A stretch of DNA of 64,000 nt, taken from assembly GCA_016721825.1 (NCBI GenBank), contig JADKHI010000001.1:930001-994000 (forward strand). Reading direction: 5' to 3'. Under the pieces are notes generated by a model. It saw only the letters and a program-made list of their open reading frames with translations, ran no database searches and was not told the origin of the DNA. Positions 34,901-43,890 of the stretch are shown here, piece by piece; the first letter of the stretch is position 1; the number at the start of each line of letters is the position of its first letter. The stretch comes from Flavobacteriales bacterium (lineage in GTDB: Bacteria > Bacteroidota > Bacteroidia > Flavobacteriales_F > PHOS-HE28). The position numbers were made by a program, and so were the translations under genes.

Positions 34901-37900
34901 AATGGCATTACGCCGGCCAACAGCACACGGGTGCTTTGCGGAACGGCAGCAGGCACGCTCAACATCACGGGCACAGCGATCACCGTGGAGGCCTGGATCT
35001 ATCCTACGGCCTTCCGCTCGAACGTCTTCGAGGGAAGCATCCTTAACAAAGAAGGATCACCAGGAGGTTACATGCTGCGCTGCGGCGGCCAGGGTGTATT
35101 GGAGTTCGCCTTTGCAAGCGGTCCAGCTGCGGCGGCCAGCCCAACTGGCACATTGACACTGAACACCTGGCAGCACGTGGCCGGCACCTTCGACGGCACC
35201 ACGGTACGCCTCTATAAGAACGGGATCCAGGTGGCCAGCACCGCCTCCACCGTGGCGATCCCGAGCTCGGCCTCCGTTCAGTTCGCCATCGGGGGGTCCG
35301 TCACCTTCCCTGACCGCGCTTTCTCCGGCCTGATCGACGAGGTGCGCATCTGGAACACGGTGATACCTCCGTTGCAGATCCTCGGCGGAATGAACCAGCT
35401 GTACTGCGGCTCAGAGCCAGGTTTGCAGGGGTACTACCGCTTCGACCAGGGCCAGAGCAACGCCCCGAATCCCGGCATCAACACCCTTACAGACCTCACT
35501 GCCAACGCCAACACGGGCACGCTTACGAACTTCGCGCTGACCGGAACGACGAGCAACTGGGTTCAGGGTGTGACCACCATGACCCCTTGCGTGAACTGCT
35601 TCGCGCCAACAGCCTTGGGCATTGCGAACCTGACGCCCAGCAGCGTGGACCTCACCTGGACGAACAACGCCTCGGCGAGTTATGATTGGGAACTGCGCAC
35701 CAGCGGCCTGCCGGGTTCCGGAGCTGTTGGCCTTGTGCAATCGGGCAACAGCCTTGTCTCGCCCGCAAGCGTGGTAGGCCTGCCCGGCTCTACGACCATG
35801 ACCTTGTATGTGCGCGGCGTGTGTGTGTCGCCAACGGCCACTAGCTTCTGGACTTCGGGTCCCACGTTTATTACGCCGTGCGTCGCCACGACCATCCCTT
35901 ACGTGGAGAACTTCGATGGCGTCACCACACCGGCCTTGCCCGTGTGCATGATCCTGCAGAACGTGAACGGCGGTACCACTTGGACTTCGGTGAACGCACC
36001 GACCGGTTACACCGGCAAGACCGCACAATACACGTTCAGCGGCAGCTTGGTGGGCGACGACTGGATCTACACCCAAGGCTTGACCATGGCCGCCGGAACG
36101 GTCTACAAGCTCACCTTCAAGTACGGTAACAACAGCACCACCTTCACCGAAAAGCTGGAGGTGAAGTATGGAACAGCGCCCACGGCCGGTTCCATGAGCA
36201 ACGCGTTGTTGAACTTCCCCTCCATAAACCAGAACGCGCCGCAGAACGCTTCCACCTACTTCGTGGCACCAAGCGCCGGTGTGTACTATGTCGGCTTCCA
36301 TGCTTACTCTGCCATCAACCAGTTCAACCTCTTCCTGGATGACATCAGCGTGACATTGGCACCTGCCTGCATCGAGCCCACCGCTGTGAACATCAGCAGC
36401 CTACAGGCCACCCAAGCTACTGTGAACTGGAACTGTCCGCTCTGCACGGGCAACTTCTACGTGGAGTATGGCGCACCGGGCTTTACACCGGGCATCGATG
36501 CCAACCCTGGAACCGGCACGATGGCGGGTCCATTCGCCGGCACATCCGGAGTGCTTAATAGCCTTATTGCCCAAACCAACTACCAGGTGGTTGTCCGTCA
36601 GGATTGCTCGGGCTCCTTTAGCACCAACAGCATTCCTGTCAACTTCACTACGCCTTGCTCCAGCGCCAACGTCCCCTACTTCGAGAACTTCGATGCGGTG
36701 ACCACACCGGCCATTCCGGCCTGTATGAGCGTGGAGAACGTGAACGGCGGCACCACTTGGACAACCGTGACCGCCCCTACGGGCTACACCGGCAAGACCG
36801 CGCAGTACAGTTTCAGCGGCAGCTTGGTGGGTGATGACTGGATCTACACGCAGGGCCTGAACCTGACGGCCGGCACCATCTACAACCTCACCTTCAAGTA
36901 CGGCAACAACAGCACCACTTTCATCGAGAAGTTGGAGGTGAAGTACGGCAACTCACCTGGAGCTGCCGCCATGGCCAACACGATCGTTCAATACCCAACG
37001 ATCAACCAGAACGCACCGCAGAGCGCGTCGGTCTACTTCGTTCCTGCAACGAGCGGTGTCCAGTTCATCGGTTTCCATGCCTACTCTGCGGTGAACCAAT
37101 TCAACCTGTTCCTGGATGACATCAGCGTGGTGGCAGTGCCTTGCGTAACGCCAACAGCCACCTATACCGTGGTGCCGAATTGCGTGGGCATGACCGGCGA
37201 CTACACCGTACAGGTGAACCTGACCGATCTTGGCTTGTCCCCGACGGTGGACATAGTGAGCAACTACCCCGGCAACCCCGGAGCGGACCTAGGGGTCCCC
37301 ACAACGGGCGTCTACTCGGTCGGTCCATTCCCGAGCGGAAGCACTGTCGACGTTACAGTAGTGAACAACTCGAACAACGCTTGCAACCTTGTTCTCAGCA
37401 GCCTGACCTATGATTGCGCCAACCCGCCGCGTGCCCTTTCGTTCGATGGTGTGAACGACCGCCTGAACTGCGGCAACGGCGCCTCGATCAACATTACGGG
37501 TACTGCGTTGACCGTTGAGGCATGGATCAACCCGAGCAGCTGGCGCACGTTCGTTTACGAAGGCAACATCGTGAACAAGGAAGGAGCTGGATTCCAAGGT
37601 TACATGCTAAGGGCCGGCGCAAACGGTACGCTCAATTTCGAAATGGGTATGGGCGGCAACTGGCAGGGCGCGACCACCGGGACCGGTGTGTTGACCCTCA
37701 ACCAGTGGCAACACGTGGCCGGCACGTATGACGGCGCACGCATCCGCTTGTACAAGAACGGTGTTGAAGTGTTGAACGTGGCCGCCACCGGCTCGATCGC
37801 ACTTGCCCCGCCGCCCCTGCACATCGGCAGTGCGTTCGACTACAATACCCGCAACTTCCCAGGCATCATTGAGGAAGTGCGGATCTGGAACACCACCCTG

Positions 37901-40900
37901 AGCAGCACCCAATTGCTTGACAACTTGAATCGGGTGTACTGTGGCACCGAGCCAGGCCTGATGGCTTACTACCGCTTCGACCAGGGTGTGCCTAACGGTT
38001 CGAACCCGACGATCACCACCTTGGCGGACCAGACGGCCTTTGGCAACAACGGCGCCTTGGCAGGCTTCGCGCTCACGGGAGCCACCTCCAACTGGGTCAC
38101 CGGTCGGAGCATGGCAGCCTGTGTGCCCATCACCTGCCCGCAGCCACTGAACCTGAACATTGCCAACGTACAGCAGACCACTGCGAACTTGGTGTGGACC
38201 AACAACGGCTCGCCCAGCTACCAGTATGAAGTGCGTACGAGCGGTGGCCCAGGTTCCGGTCCTGCTGGCTTGATCGCCTCGGGTACCAGTGCCAGCAGCC
38301 CAGCCGCAGTTTCCGGTTTGTCGGCCAGTACCACTTATTCGTTCTATGTACGAAGCGTGTGTGCAGGCCCCACCACCAGCTACTGGTCGGCCAACTCCTT
38401 CTTTACGCCAGCATGCACATCGGTGAACGTGCCGTACACCATTAACCCCTCTGCGGGCATTGTGGCCTGCACCTCGGTGCAGAACCTCAACCAAGGCGTC
38501 ACTTGGGCAGCAACTGGGGCACCTACAGGTTTCACTACCCAGGTGATGAGCTACTCGCACAGCAACAACGTGGCAGCGAATGACTGGTACTTCAGCCAGG
38601 GACTCAACCTCAGCGCTGGCACCAACTACCGTCTGACCTTCAAGACCGGCAACAACAACTTGGCATACGCTGAGGGCATGCGTGTACTGCTCGGCGGTTC
38701 CGCATTGGCCGCAGACATGACCACCCTACTGTGGCAGAACGCCGCCATCTCCACTGGCCCCGGTGTTGCACAGACCGTGGTGGTGGACTTCACAGTGCCT
38801 TCCAGCGCAGTATACAACCTTGGGTTCCATTGCAACTCGATCCCCTTGGTGAACGCCACGGGTCCGATCCTGTACTTGGATGAGATCAATGTCGACGTGG
38901 CTCCAGCCTGCTTGCCACCAGCGAACGTGACCGCCACCAACATTCTGACGAACACCGCGGACGTTACGTGGAGCTGCCTTGGGTGCACTGGCCAGTTCTA
39001 TGTGGAGTACGGCCCCACTGGTTTCACCCCCGGTACCGGCATCGGCCCCAACGGCGGTACGGTGGAAGGTCCCTTCTTCACGAACTCAGGCTCCCTTGTC
39101 GGCCCCCTCACGGACAACACGCTCTACCAAGTGTATGTACGTCAGGATTGCAGTGGCTCGTTCAGCGCGAACAGCTTGGTGGCCAGCTTCACCACGGCGT
39201 GCCTGCCCACCACCATCCCGTACAGCGAAAACTTCAACGGTGTAACGACACCCGCCAACCCGGCGTGCATGCGCACCCAGGATGTGAACGGCGCCGGAAC
39301 GTGGGCCACACAGGCACAACCCGCCGGCTGGTCGACTGGCCAGGTGGCACGCGTGAACTCGCTCATCTACATCCCTGCCAACGACTGGTACTTCCTGCCG
39401 CCGATGACCTTGACCGGTGGTGTTTCGCACCGCATCACCTTCACCTACGGCAATGCCACGGCGAGCAAGGTGAACAAGCTGGAGCTGAAGTACGGCGCCT
39501 CCGCCAACTCCGGTGCCATGAGCACCGCGATCGTGTCGCTGCCCACCATTACCAACACAGCACCGGCCACCTTCAGCATGGACTTCGTGCCTGCCGCCAG
39601 CGGCGATCAGGTGATCGGGTTCCATACTTACTCTGCGGCCGACCAAGGCACGTTCTACTTGGACAACATTCAAGTTGACCTGAGCCCCAGCTGCATTGAC
39701 CCCACGAACGTGACGGCCAGCAACATTGGCCTTAACAGCTTGGATCTGAGCTGGAACTGCCCCACTTGCACAGGCTCCTTCTACGTGGAGTACGGACTGC
39801 CCGCCTTTACGCCCGGAACGGATGCGACCGCAGGCCCCGGTGGTACGGTGATCGGCCCCATCGCAGGTACTACGGTCACTATTCCAGGCCTGAACCCACT
39901 GACCACGTACAAGTTCCACGTGCGTCAGGAGTGTACGCCGAGCGTATTCGGCGCGAACAGCCAAGCGGTGCAGTTCAGCACGACCTGCCCTCCGGCATAC
40001 AGCGCTCCCTTCATCGAGACCTTCTCGAGCGCCAGCCTGCCAGGCTGCTGGAGCACTTACAACTTCAGTGCAACACCAACACAGGTTTGGAACTTCTCCA
40101 ACAATACGGTGAACAGCAACCCAAGCTTCGATCCTGACTTCGGGGTGGAGAACGTGCTGGACCACACTTCGGGTTACCAAGGCTTCTTCGCTTGGTACAA
40201 CGGCGACTTCGGTACCGGCTTTGTGGATGTTGCGCTCGAAAGCCCGAGCATCAACACCAGCACCCTTACCGCTCCGCAGGTCCGCTTCTGGTTCTATTCG
40301 GACAACACCACTGATGCAACGCGCAACGCCCTCCGCCTTGACGGATGGAACGGTAGTGTGTGGCAGACACTTACCTCCGTGGACAACAGCGTGAACCAAG
40401 CTGGCTGGCGTGAAGTGGTGGCCAACGTACCGGGCGCCTTCCCGTCGATCACCAAGTTCCGCGTGGTGGCCAATGCCGCTGCTGGCAACTCGCTTTACAA
40501 CGACCTTCTGGTGGATGATTTCATGGTGGTGAGCACCCCGGCGTGCAATGCTCCGGTACCGACCGTTACGGATGTGAGCACCTCCAGTGCTACCGTGAAC
40601 TGGACCTGCGCAGGCTGCACGGGCACCTACATCGTGGAGTACGGTCCTGCTGGTTTCGTACCAGGTTTCGGTGTGACCGCAGGCGGCGGAACCGTGGTGA
40701 CCTCGGCCACTTCCCCTATCGCGCTCACGGGTCTTACAGCCAACACGGTATACACGGTCTTCGTGCGCCAGGACTGCCTTGGCAACGGTACGTCCATCGG
40801 CCTGAACGGCGGACCGAGCACCTTTACTACGGCACCAGGCTGCGGCGACAACTACTATGACGACGGCGGCCTGGCCGGTAACTACACGGTCAGCCAGAAC

Positions 40901-43693
40901 ACGATCAAGACGATCTGCCCAAGCACTCCGGGCGATCTGGTCAACGTGGTGTTCAGCGCCTTCAACACGGTAGCAGGCAGCGATCCGCTGTATGTCTACG
41001 ACGGCACGAGCACTGCGGCTCCGTTGATCGCTTCTGCCAATGGTGTGGCTGGTGCTTTCCCGGCCGGTGGCTGGAGCGGCAACGGTCTGGCGTTCGCGCC
41101 CAGCAACATCGGTATCCAAGGCAGCGTGCTGGCCACCAACCCGAGCGGTTGCCTCACCTTCCAACATCGATCTGACGCTGGCTCCACCGCTGCTGGTTGG
41201 GCCGCTACGGTCAGTTGCATCACTGGCAACTTCACCTGTGCTACGGCCAAGCCGCTCGGTTGCTTCGGTGTAGAGAACGGCATCATCACGGGTGCCAGCT
41301 CGCTGCCACCATCGGCTTGCGCCTTCAATGGTGCGACCACAACGGGTGGAACCGCTTGGTACCTCTACACCGCCGGTGCCGACGAGGATGTGACCTTCTC
41401 GGTGTGCAACCCCAGCATCGATGTGCGTATCAACGCCTTCAAGGCCACGGCCGCTCCCGATTGCAGCAACCTTGTTTGCATCGGCGGTGCCGACGACAGC
41501 CCTGGTTGCGCGCCCGGTGCCGACCTGAAAGTGAAGGCCAATACCGGCGACCTGATCTACATCGCTGTGAGCGGTGTGACCGGAGCTTCGGGAAGCTTCA
41601 CCATCACCACGACCTGCGACGTGCAATGTTCACCCACCGTTGCGAACGACATGTGCGCTGGTGCTACGGACCTGAACCCGCTGCCTTATGTGGGCTTCGG
41701 AACGCCGATCACCGACGACAACACCTGCGCTTATGTGGATGGACCCACGGGCAACTCCGGTGCTGAGCCGGTGCAAGGCCTCTGGTACACCTTCAACAGC
41801 GGTGTGAACAGCAAGTTGCGCATGACCCTGACCGCAGGTACCGCCAGCAACCTCAAGTGGGCCCTGCACAGCGGCCTCTGCGATGGGCTGGATGCCTTCA
41901 GCGAAGTGGCCAACGGCAATGCCAGCGGCGTGACCATCCTGAACGTGACACCGGCCACGGACTACCGACTGGTAGTGTTCAACACCGGTGGCCCCGGCGT
42001 GCAAGGCACCTTCACCCTCAACGTGGAGAAGCCGGGCGTCAACGACGCCAGCATCAGCGAGGTGCTCAGCCCCTCGGGTCTGCTCTGCGACACCCAGTTC
42101 CAACCTGTGGTGAAATTGAAGAACCTGGGTGAGGCCACCCTGACCAACGTGCAGATCACCGTGAAGGAGGATGCCGTAACAGAGTACGTCTACAACTGGA
42201 CCGGCCCCGCCCTCGCCTTTGGTGACAGCGTACAGCTGACCCTGCCGCTGGTGACCTCTACGGGTGTGCATGTGCTGAACGTGAACACCGACCTGCCCAA
42301 CGGAGTGGCCGATGACCTCCCTTCCAACGATCTGGCCAGCAGCGCCTACCAGGCTAACGGACAGACCGTGAAAGTGCGCGTGACCACCGACAACAACCCT
42401 GGACAGACCACCTGGATCATCTACGAGCCCGGCAACATCCCCGTGGCCAGTGGCGGACCTTACGTGATCCCGAACAACCAGACCACCACCACCATCTGCC
42501 TGCCCGTTACCGGTGGCAACACCAAGTGGTTCTTCTTCCTGTTCGACAGCTTCGGTGATGGCATCTGCTGCTCGCAGGGTACCGGTTCATGGCAGGTGCT
42601 GGATAAGCTCGATCGCGTGATCATGCGTGACAACGGCCAGTTCACCACCCAGAGCCCGGCCACACCACCGCTCACCGCCACCTACTCCGCTGGGCATGAG
42701 ATCAACCTGCCTATCGGACCCGCGCGCCCCTGGACCGCTTCGCCCTACAACGTGTGCGGCGTGTTCAACCTGGGGGTTCAGGCCAAGATCCGTAGCACTA
42801 CCGTTGCGGGGGTAACGAACTACCAGTGGGAGTTCAGCAACCCCGATGCCGGTTACCAGCGTAGGGTGAGCGCCAGTGTGAACTACGTGACCTGGACCAG
42901 CATGCAGGCCATGCCACCGAGCCTGGGCGTGACCTACTTCGTGCGCAATCGCGCCGATCAGGGTACCGCAGGCTTCAACGATGATCGTTGGGGCGAAGGC
43001 TGCGAGCTGGGTTGGAACAACTCCAACAGCCAGTTCTGCACAGGCCTCGTGAGCACGGCCGGTTCCACCTTCAGCTGCGGAGCCACACGTACATGGGGCG
43101 GCAGTTCCAAGATCTGGGCGACACCGGTGGTGGGCGCCTTCCCCTACGATGCCAACGGCAACGGTAGCTACGCGGATGCTGGTGATCAGCAGTTCGCCTA
43201 CCACTTCCGCTTCACAGGTCCGGGTGCCTATGTCCGCGACATCTACACCGCTACCTACATCTGCCCCCTGGCATGGACCACCAACCCCTTGTTGGCGGGC
43301 AACACCTACCAGGTGCAAGTGGAGACCCAGGTGGCCGGTGTGTGGCGTGGCTTCTGCGGCAGCACCTGCAACCTCACCATCGCGGCGGGTCCGGGACAAG
43401 GTGCTGGTCGCATGGACGCTGCGGTCACCGAGGAGAACATCCAGCTCTGGCCGAACCCCGTACGTGATGGTATCGTGAACCTGCGCATCGACGGCATCGT
43501 TGACGCCGACCAGCGCATCAGCGTGGACATCTACGACGCCTTCGGCAAGAAGGTGGTGGCACAGCAGTATGCCAACAGCGGCAGCCTGTTCAACACCGTG
43601 CTCAACCTCGATGGCGGAATGGCAGCGGGCCTCTACATGGTCAACATCACCATCAACGACCGCACTTCCCTCAAGCGCCTCACGGTGCTCTAA
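31976..43693 (+). CDS. Giant T9SS-secreted multi-domain adhesin-like protein
   Basis: 3905 residues from ATG 31976; the frame upstream to 31697 is unlikely. Order: signal peptide (about residues 1-37); a beta domain to about 260; a pectate-lyase-like beta-helix (about 355-875); LamG (about 967-1195); fibronectin III; two near-copies of a cleaved-adhesin module (about 1300-1720) sharing the GYTGKTAQY and SFSGSLVGDDWIYTQG patterns; a second LamG (about 1815-2045); more fibronectin III (CTGxFYVEYG) and adhesin modules; a MAM-like domain (about 2680-2855); CUB (about 2955-3080). The last 700 residues form the assembly shared with the next three genes, ending in the T9SS sorting domain (WPNPVRDG...LKRLTVL). 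It should be exported and fixed at or released from the cell surface; binding target unknown. Confidence 0.9.
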   Translation: MDNRNPSKRTSRIVRWWLTGLMAAGLGLVGTVQVKAQVSGYGFSQTIGTYTAITGGTVSHASGWDDTQVSGVAIGFTFVFNNVGYTTCNINPNGSITFGATTSPGYTPISGTSGYAGAIGGWGRDLQAQNSAPLGEIRYLSSGGVFTVQWSNARRYNASTTNAERFEMQIQLFQTTNEVKVIYGTWSDAVSATTTNLGEVGLRGATNADYNNRTVAAGGSWSASTTGTANNVTCYYNQATVATKPPVGLTYTWAPPVCSGTPATAAITGPGTICSGNAATLNVTPLPFANLTYDWFMSTTPGGPYTTPAGSGSSISTGVLTTGSYYYVCTTTCSNGGGNSTSAEYVLNVNALGSGATYTIDNTLPNGGGNFASFTNAINALNSTYLCGISGPVVVNVTAGQSFNENPPALTASGGSAINSITFQKSGAGTNPLITPTGTAGTTDFGLCVTGGDFITFDGIDINASAVSAVEFGYLVRNASTTNGANDVTIKNCAVSLNRNNTGSMGVVNSMATTVGAGFTPASALGTNNNFLVDNVTVTNCFAQGIRVEGNATFRPSGHIIQNSTVGAAYAGQPLPDIGNASIASSPTGIYVANVDGVKVRNNTVRNVGVTQPTTANAAKGIWLNLCYGTTNEVNNNRVYGIRNFHPTVLSVARGIEILAPTTTTVITNVWNNTVTDITSNYSGALTASRGISGIFCSVGSATATYNVDHNSVSVNGNGSLNTSSACFEFGGSTAIYNLRNNAFANYTGAQTAPALHVAVYSASGTTTIANTASVMNYNDLYVPNLTQGGVAFAVAALRTTNAAYDLAVTVSPTSNDANSISADPLFTADMHTQGTALNGASLITVAGLTTDMDGATRTAPQDIGADDFTPPACVAPTASYYIYSACATSQFFAVVTVSSLGTAANVNLSSDAAGNPGGLLAQGLGTYTVGPFPSGTPVNITVEHTGNATCNLVLSGLNYDCATNGGKNALSFVYNGITPANSTRVLCGTAAGTLNITGTAITVEAWIYPTAFRSNVFEGSILNKEGSPGGYMLRCGGQGVLEFAFASGPAAAASPTGTLTLNTWQHVAGTFDGTTVRLYKNGIQVASTASTVAIPSSASVQFAIGGSVTFPDRAFSGLIDEVRIWNTVIPPLQILGGMNQLYCGSEPGLQGYYRFDQGQSNAPNPGINTLTDLTANANTGTLTNFALTGTTSNWVQGVTTMTPCVNCFAPTALGIANLTPSSVDLTWTNNASASYDWELRTSGLPGSGAVGLVQSGNSLVSPASVVGLPGSTTMTLYVRGVCVSPTATSFWTSGPTFITPCVATTIPYVENFDGVTTPALPVCMILQNVNGGTTWTSVNAPTGYTGKTAQYTFSGSLVGDDWIYTQGLTMAAGTVYKLTFKYGNNSTTFTEKLEVKYGTAPTAGSMSNALLNFPSINQNAPQNASTYFVAPSAGVYYVGFHAYSAINQFNLFLDDISVTLAPACIEPTAVNISSLQATQATVNWNCPLCTGNFYVEYGAPGFTPGIDANPGTGTMAGPFAGTSGVLNSLIAQTNYQVVVRQDCSGSFSTNSIPVNFTTPCSSANVPYFENFDAVTTPAIPACMSVENVNGGTTWTTVTAPTGYTGKTAQYSFSGSLVGDDWIYTQGLNLTAGTIYNLTFKYGNNSTTFIEKLEVKYGNSPGAAAMANTIVQYPTINQNAPQSASVYFVPATSGVQFIGFHAYSAVNQFNLFLDDISVVAVPCVTPTATYTVVPNCVGMTGDYTVQVNLTDLGLSPTVDIVSNYPGNPGADLGVPTTGVYSVGPFPSGSTVDVTVVNNSNNACNLVLSSLTYDCANPPRALSFDGVNDRLNCGNGASINITGTALTVEAWINPSSWRTFVYEGNIVNKEGAGFQGYMLRAGANGTLNFEMGMGGNWQGATTGTGVLTLNQWQHVAGTYDGARIRLYKNGVEVLNVAATGSIALAPPPLHIGSAFDYNTRNFPGIIEEVRIWNTTLSSTQLLDNLNRVYCGTEPGLMAYYRFDQGVPNGSNPTITTLADQTAFGNNGALAGFALTGATSNWVTGRSMAACVPITCPQPLNLNIANVQQTTANLVWTNNGSPSYQYEVRTSGGPGSGPAGLIASGTSASSPAAVSGLSASTTYSFYVRSVCAGPTTSYWSANSFFTPACTSVNVPYTINPSAGIVACTSVQNLNQGVTWAATGAPTGFTTQVMSYSHSNNVAANDWYFSQGLNLSAGTNYRLTFKTGNNNLAYAEGMRVLLGGSALAADMTTLLWQNAAISTGPGVAQTVVVDFTVPSSAVYNLGFHCNSIPLVNATGPILYLDEINVDVAPACLPPANVTATNILTNTADVTWSCLGCTGQFYVEYGPTGFTPGTGIGPNGGTVEGPFFTNSGSLVGPLTDNTLYQVYVRQDCSGSFSANSLVASFTTACLPTTIPYSENFNGVTTPANPACMRTQDVNGAGTWATQAQPAGWSTGQVARVNSLIYIPANDWYFLPPMTLTGGVSHRITFTYGNATASKVNKLELKYGASANSGAMSTAIVSLPTITNTAPATFSMDFVPAASGDQVIGFHTYSAADQGTFYLDNIQVDLSPSCIDPTNVTASNIGLNSLDLSWNCPTCTGSFYVEYGLPAFTPGTDATAGPGGTVIGPIAGTTVTIPGLNPLTTYKFHVRQECTPSVFGANSQAVQFSTTCPPAYSAPFIETFSSASLPGCWSTYNFSATPTQVWNFSNNTVNSNPSFDPDFGVENVLDHTSGYQGFFAWYNGDFGTGFVDVALESPSINTSTLTAPQVRFWFYSDNTTDATRNALRLDGWNGSVWQTLTSVDNSVNQAGWREVVANVPGAFPSITKFRVVANAAAGNSLYNDLLVDDFMVVSTPACNAPVPTVTDVSTSSATVNWTCAGCTGTYIVEYGPAGFVPGFGVTAGGGTVVTSATSPIALTGLTANTVYTVFVRQDCLGNGTSIGLNGGPSTFTTAPGCGDNYYDDGGLAGNYTVSQNTIKTICPSTPGDLVNVVFSAFNTVAGSDPLYVYDGTSTAAPLIASANGVAGAFPAGGWSGNGLAFAPSNIGIQGSVLATNPSGCLTFQHRSDAGSTAAGWAATVSCITGNFTCATAKPLGCFGVENGIITGASSLPPSACAFNGATTTGGTAWYLYTAGADEDVTFSVCNPSIDVRINAFKATAAPDCSNLVCIGGADDSPGCAPGADLKVKANTGDLIYIAVSGVTGASGSFTITTTCDVQCSPTVANDMCAGATDLNPLPYVGFGTPITDDNTCAYVDGPTGNSGAEPVQGLWYTFNSGVNSKLRMTLTAGTASNLKWALHSGLCDGLDAFSEVANGNASGVTILNVTPATDYRLVVFNTGGPGVQGTFTLNVEKPGVNDASISEVLSPSGLLCDTQFQPVVKLKNLGEATLTNVQITVKEDAVTEYVYNWTGPALAFGDSVQLTLPLVTSTGVHVLNVNTDLPNGVADDLPSNDLASSAYQANGQTVKVRVTTDNNPGQTTWIIYEPGNIPVASGGPYVIPNNQTTTTICLPVTGGNTKWFFFLFDSFGDGICCSQGTGSWQVLDKLDRVIMRDNGQFTTQSPATPPLTATYSAGHEINLPIGPARPWTASPYNVCGVFNLGVQAKIRSTTVAGVTNYQWEFSNPDAGYQRRVSASVNYVTWTSMQAMPPSLGVTYFVRNRADQGTAGFNDDRWGEGCELGWNNSNSQFCTGLVSTAGSTFSCGATRTWGGSSKIWATPVVGAFPYDANGNGSYADAGDQQFAYHFRFTGPGAYVRDIYTATYICPLAWTTNPLLAGNTYQVQVETQVAGVWRGFCGSTCNLTIAAGPGQGAGRMDAAVTEENIQLWPNPVRDGIVNLRIDGIVDADQRISVDIYDAFGKKVVAQQYANSGSLFNTVLNLDGGMAAGLYMVNITINDRTSLKRLTVL

Positions 43694-43718
43694 GAGAACC
43701 TTCCATCACTTATGCGAA

Positions 43719-43747
43719 CGCCCCCGGCCAATGGCCAGGGGCGTTTT
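43719..43747. terminator. Terminator after the 3905-residue gene
   Basis: CGCCCCCGGCCA-a-TGGCCAGGGGCGTTTT hairpin with one internal mismatch. Confidence 0.75.
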
Positions 43748-43890
43748 GCATTCGGACCTTCCGTCGGGTCAAAATCGCTATTCACCGGAACTGGTTCGTA
43801 GTTCGTCGGCTAAAAAACTTGACTCGTCGATGAGGGCGCCTATACCTTGGCTGGTGTATCACGGTAAGGCTCACGCTAATCTCCCAAGAC

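Noticed and set aside
39086..41626. 846-codon minus-strand open frame inside the giant gene
   Set aside because: It mirrors the GC-rich codon pattern of the plus-strand gene, has no recognisable domain and no start context; similar long antisense frames occur at 22801-24288 and 58377-59768.
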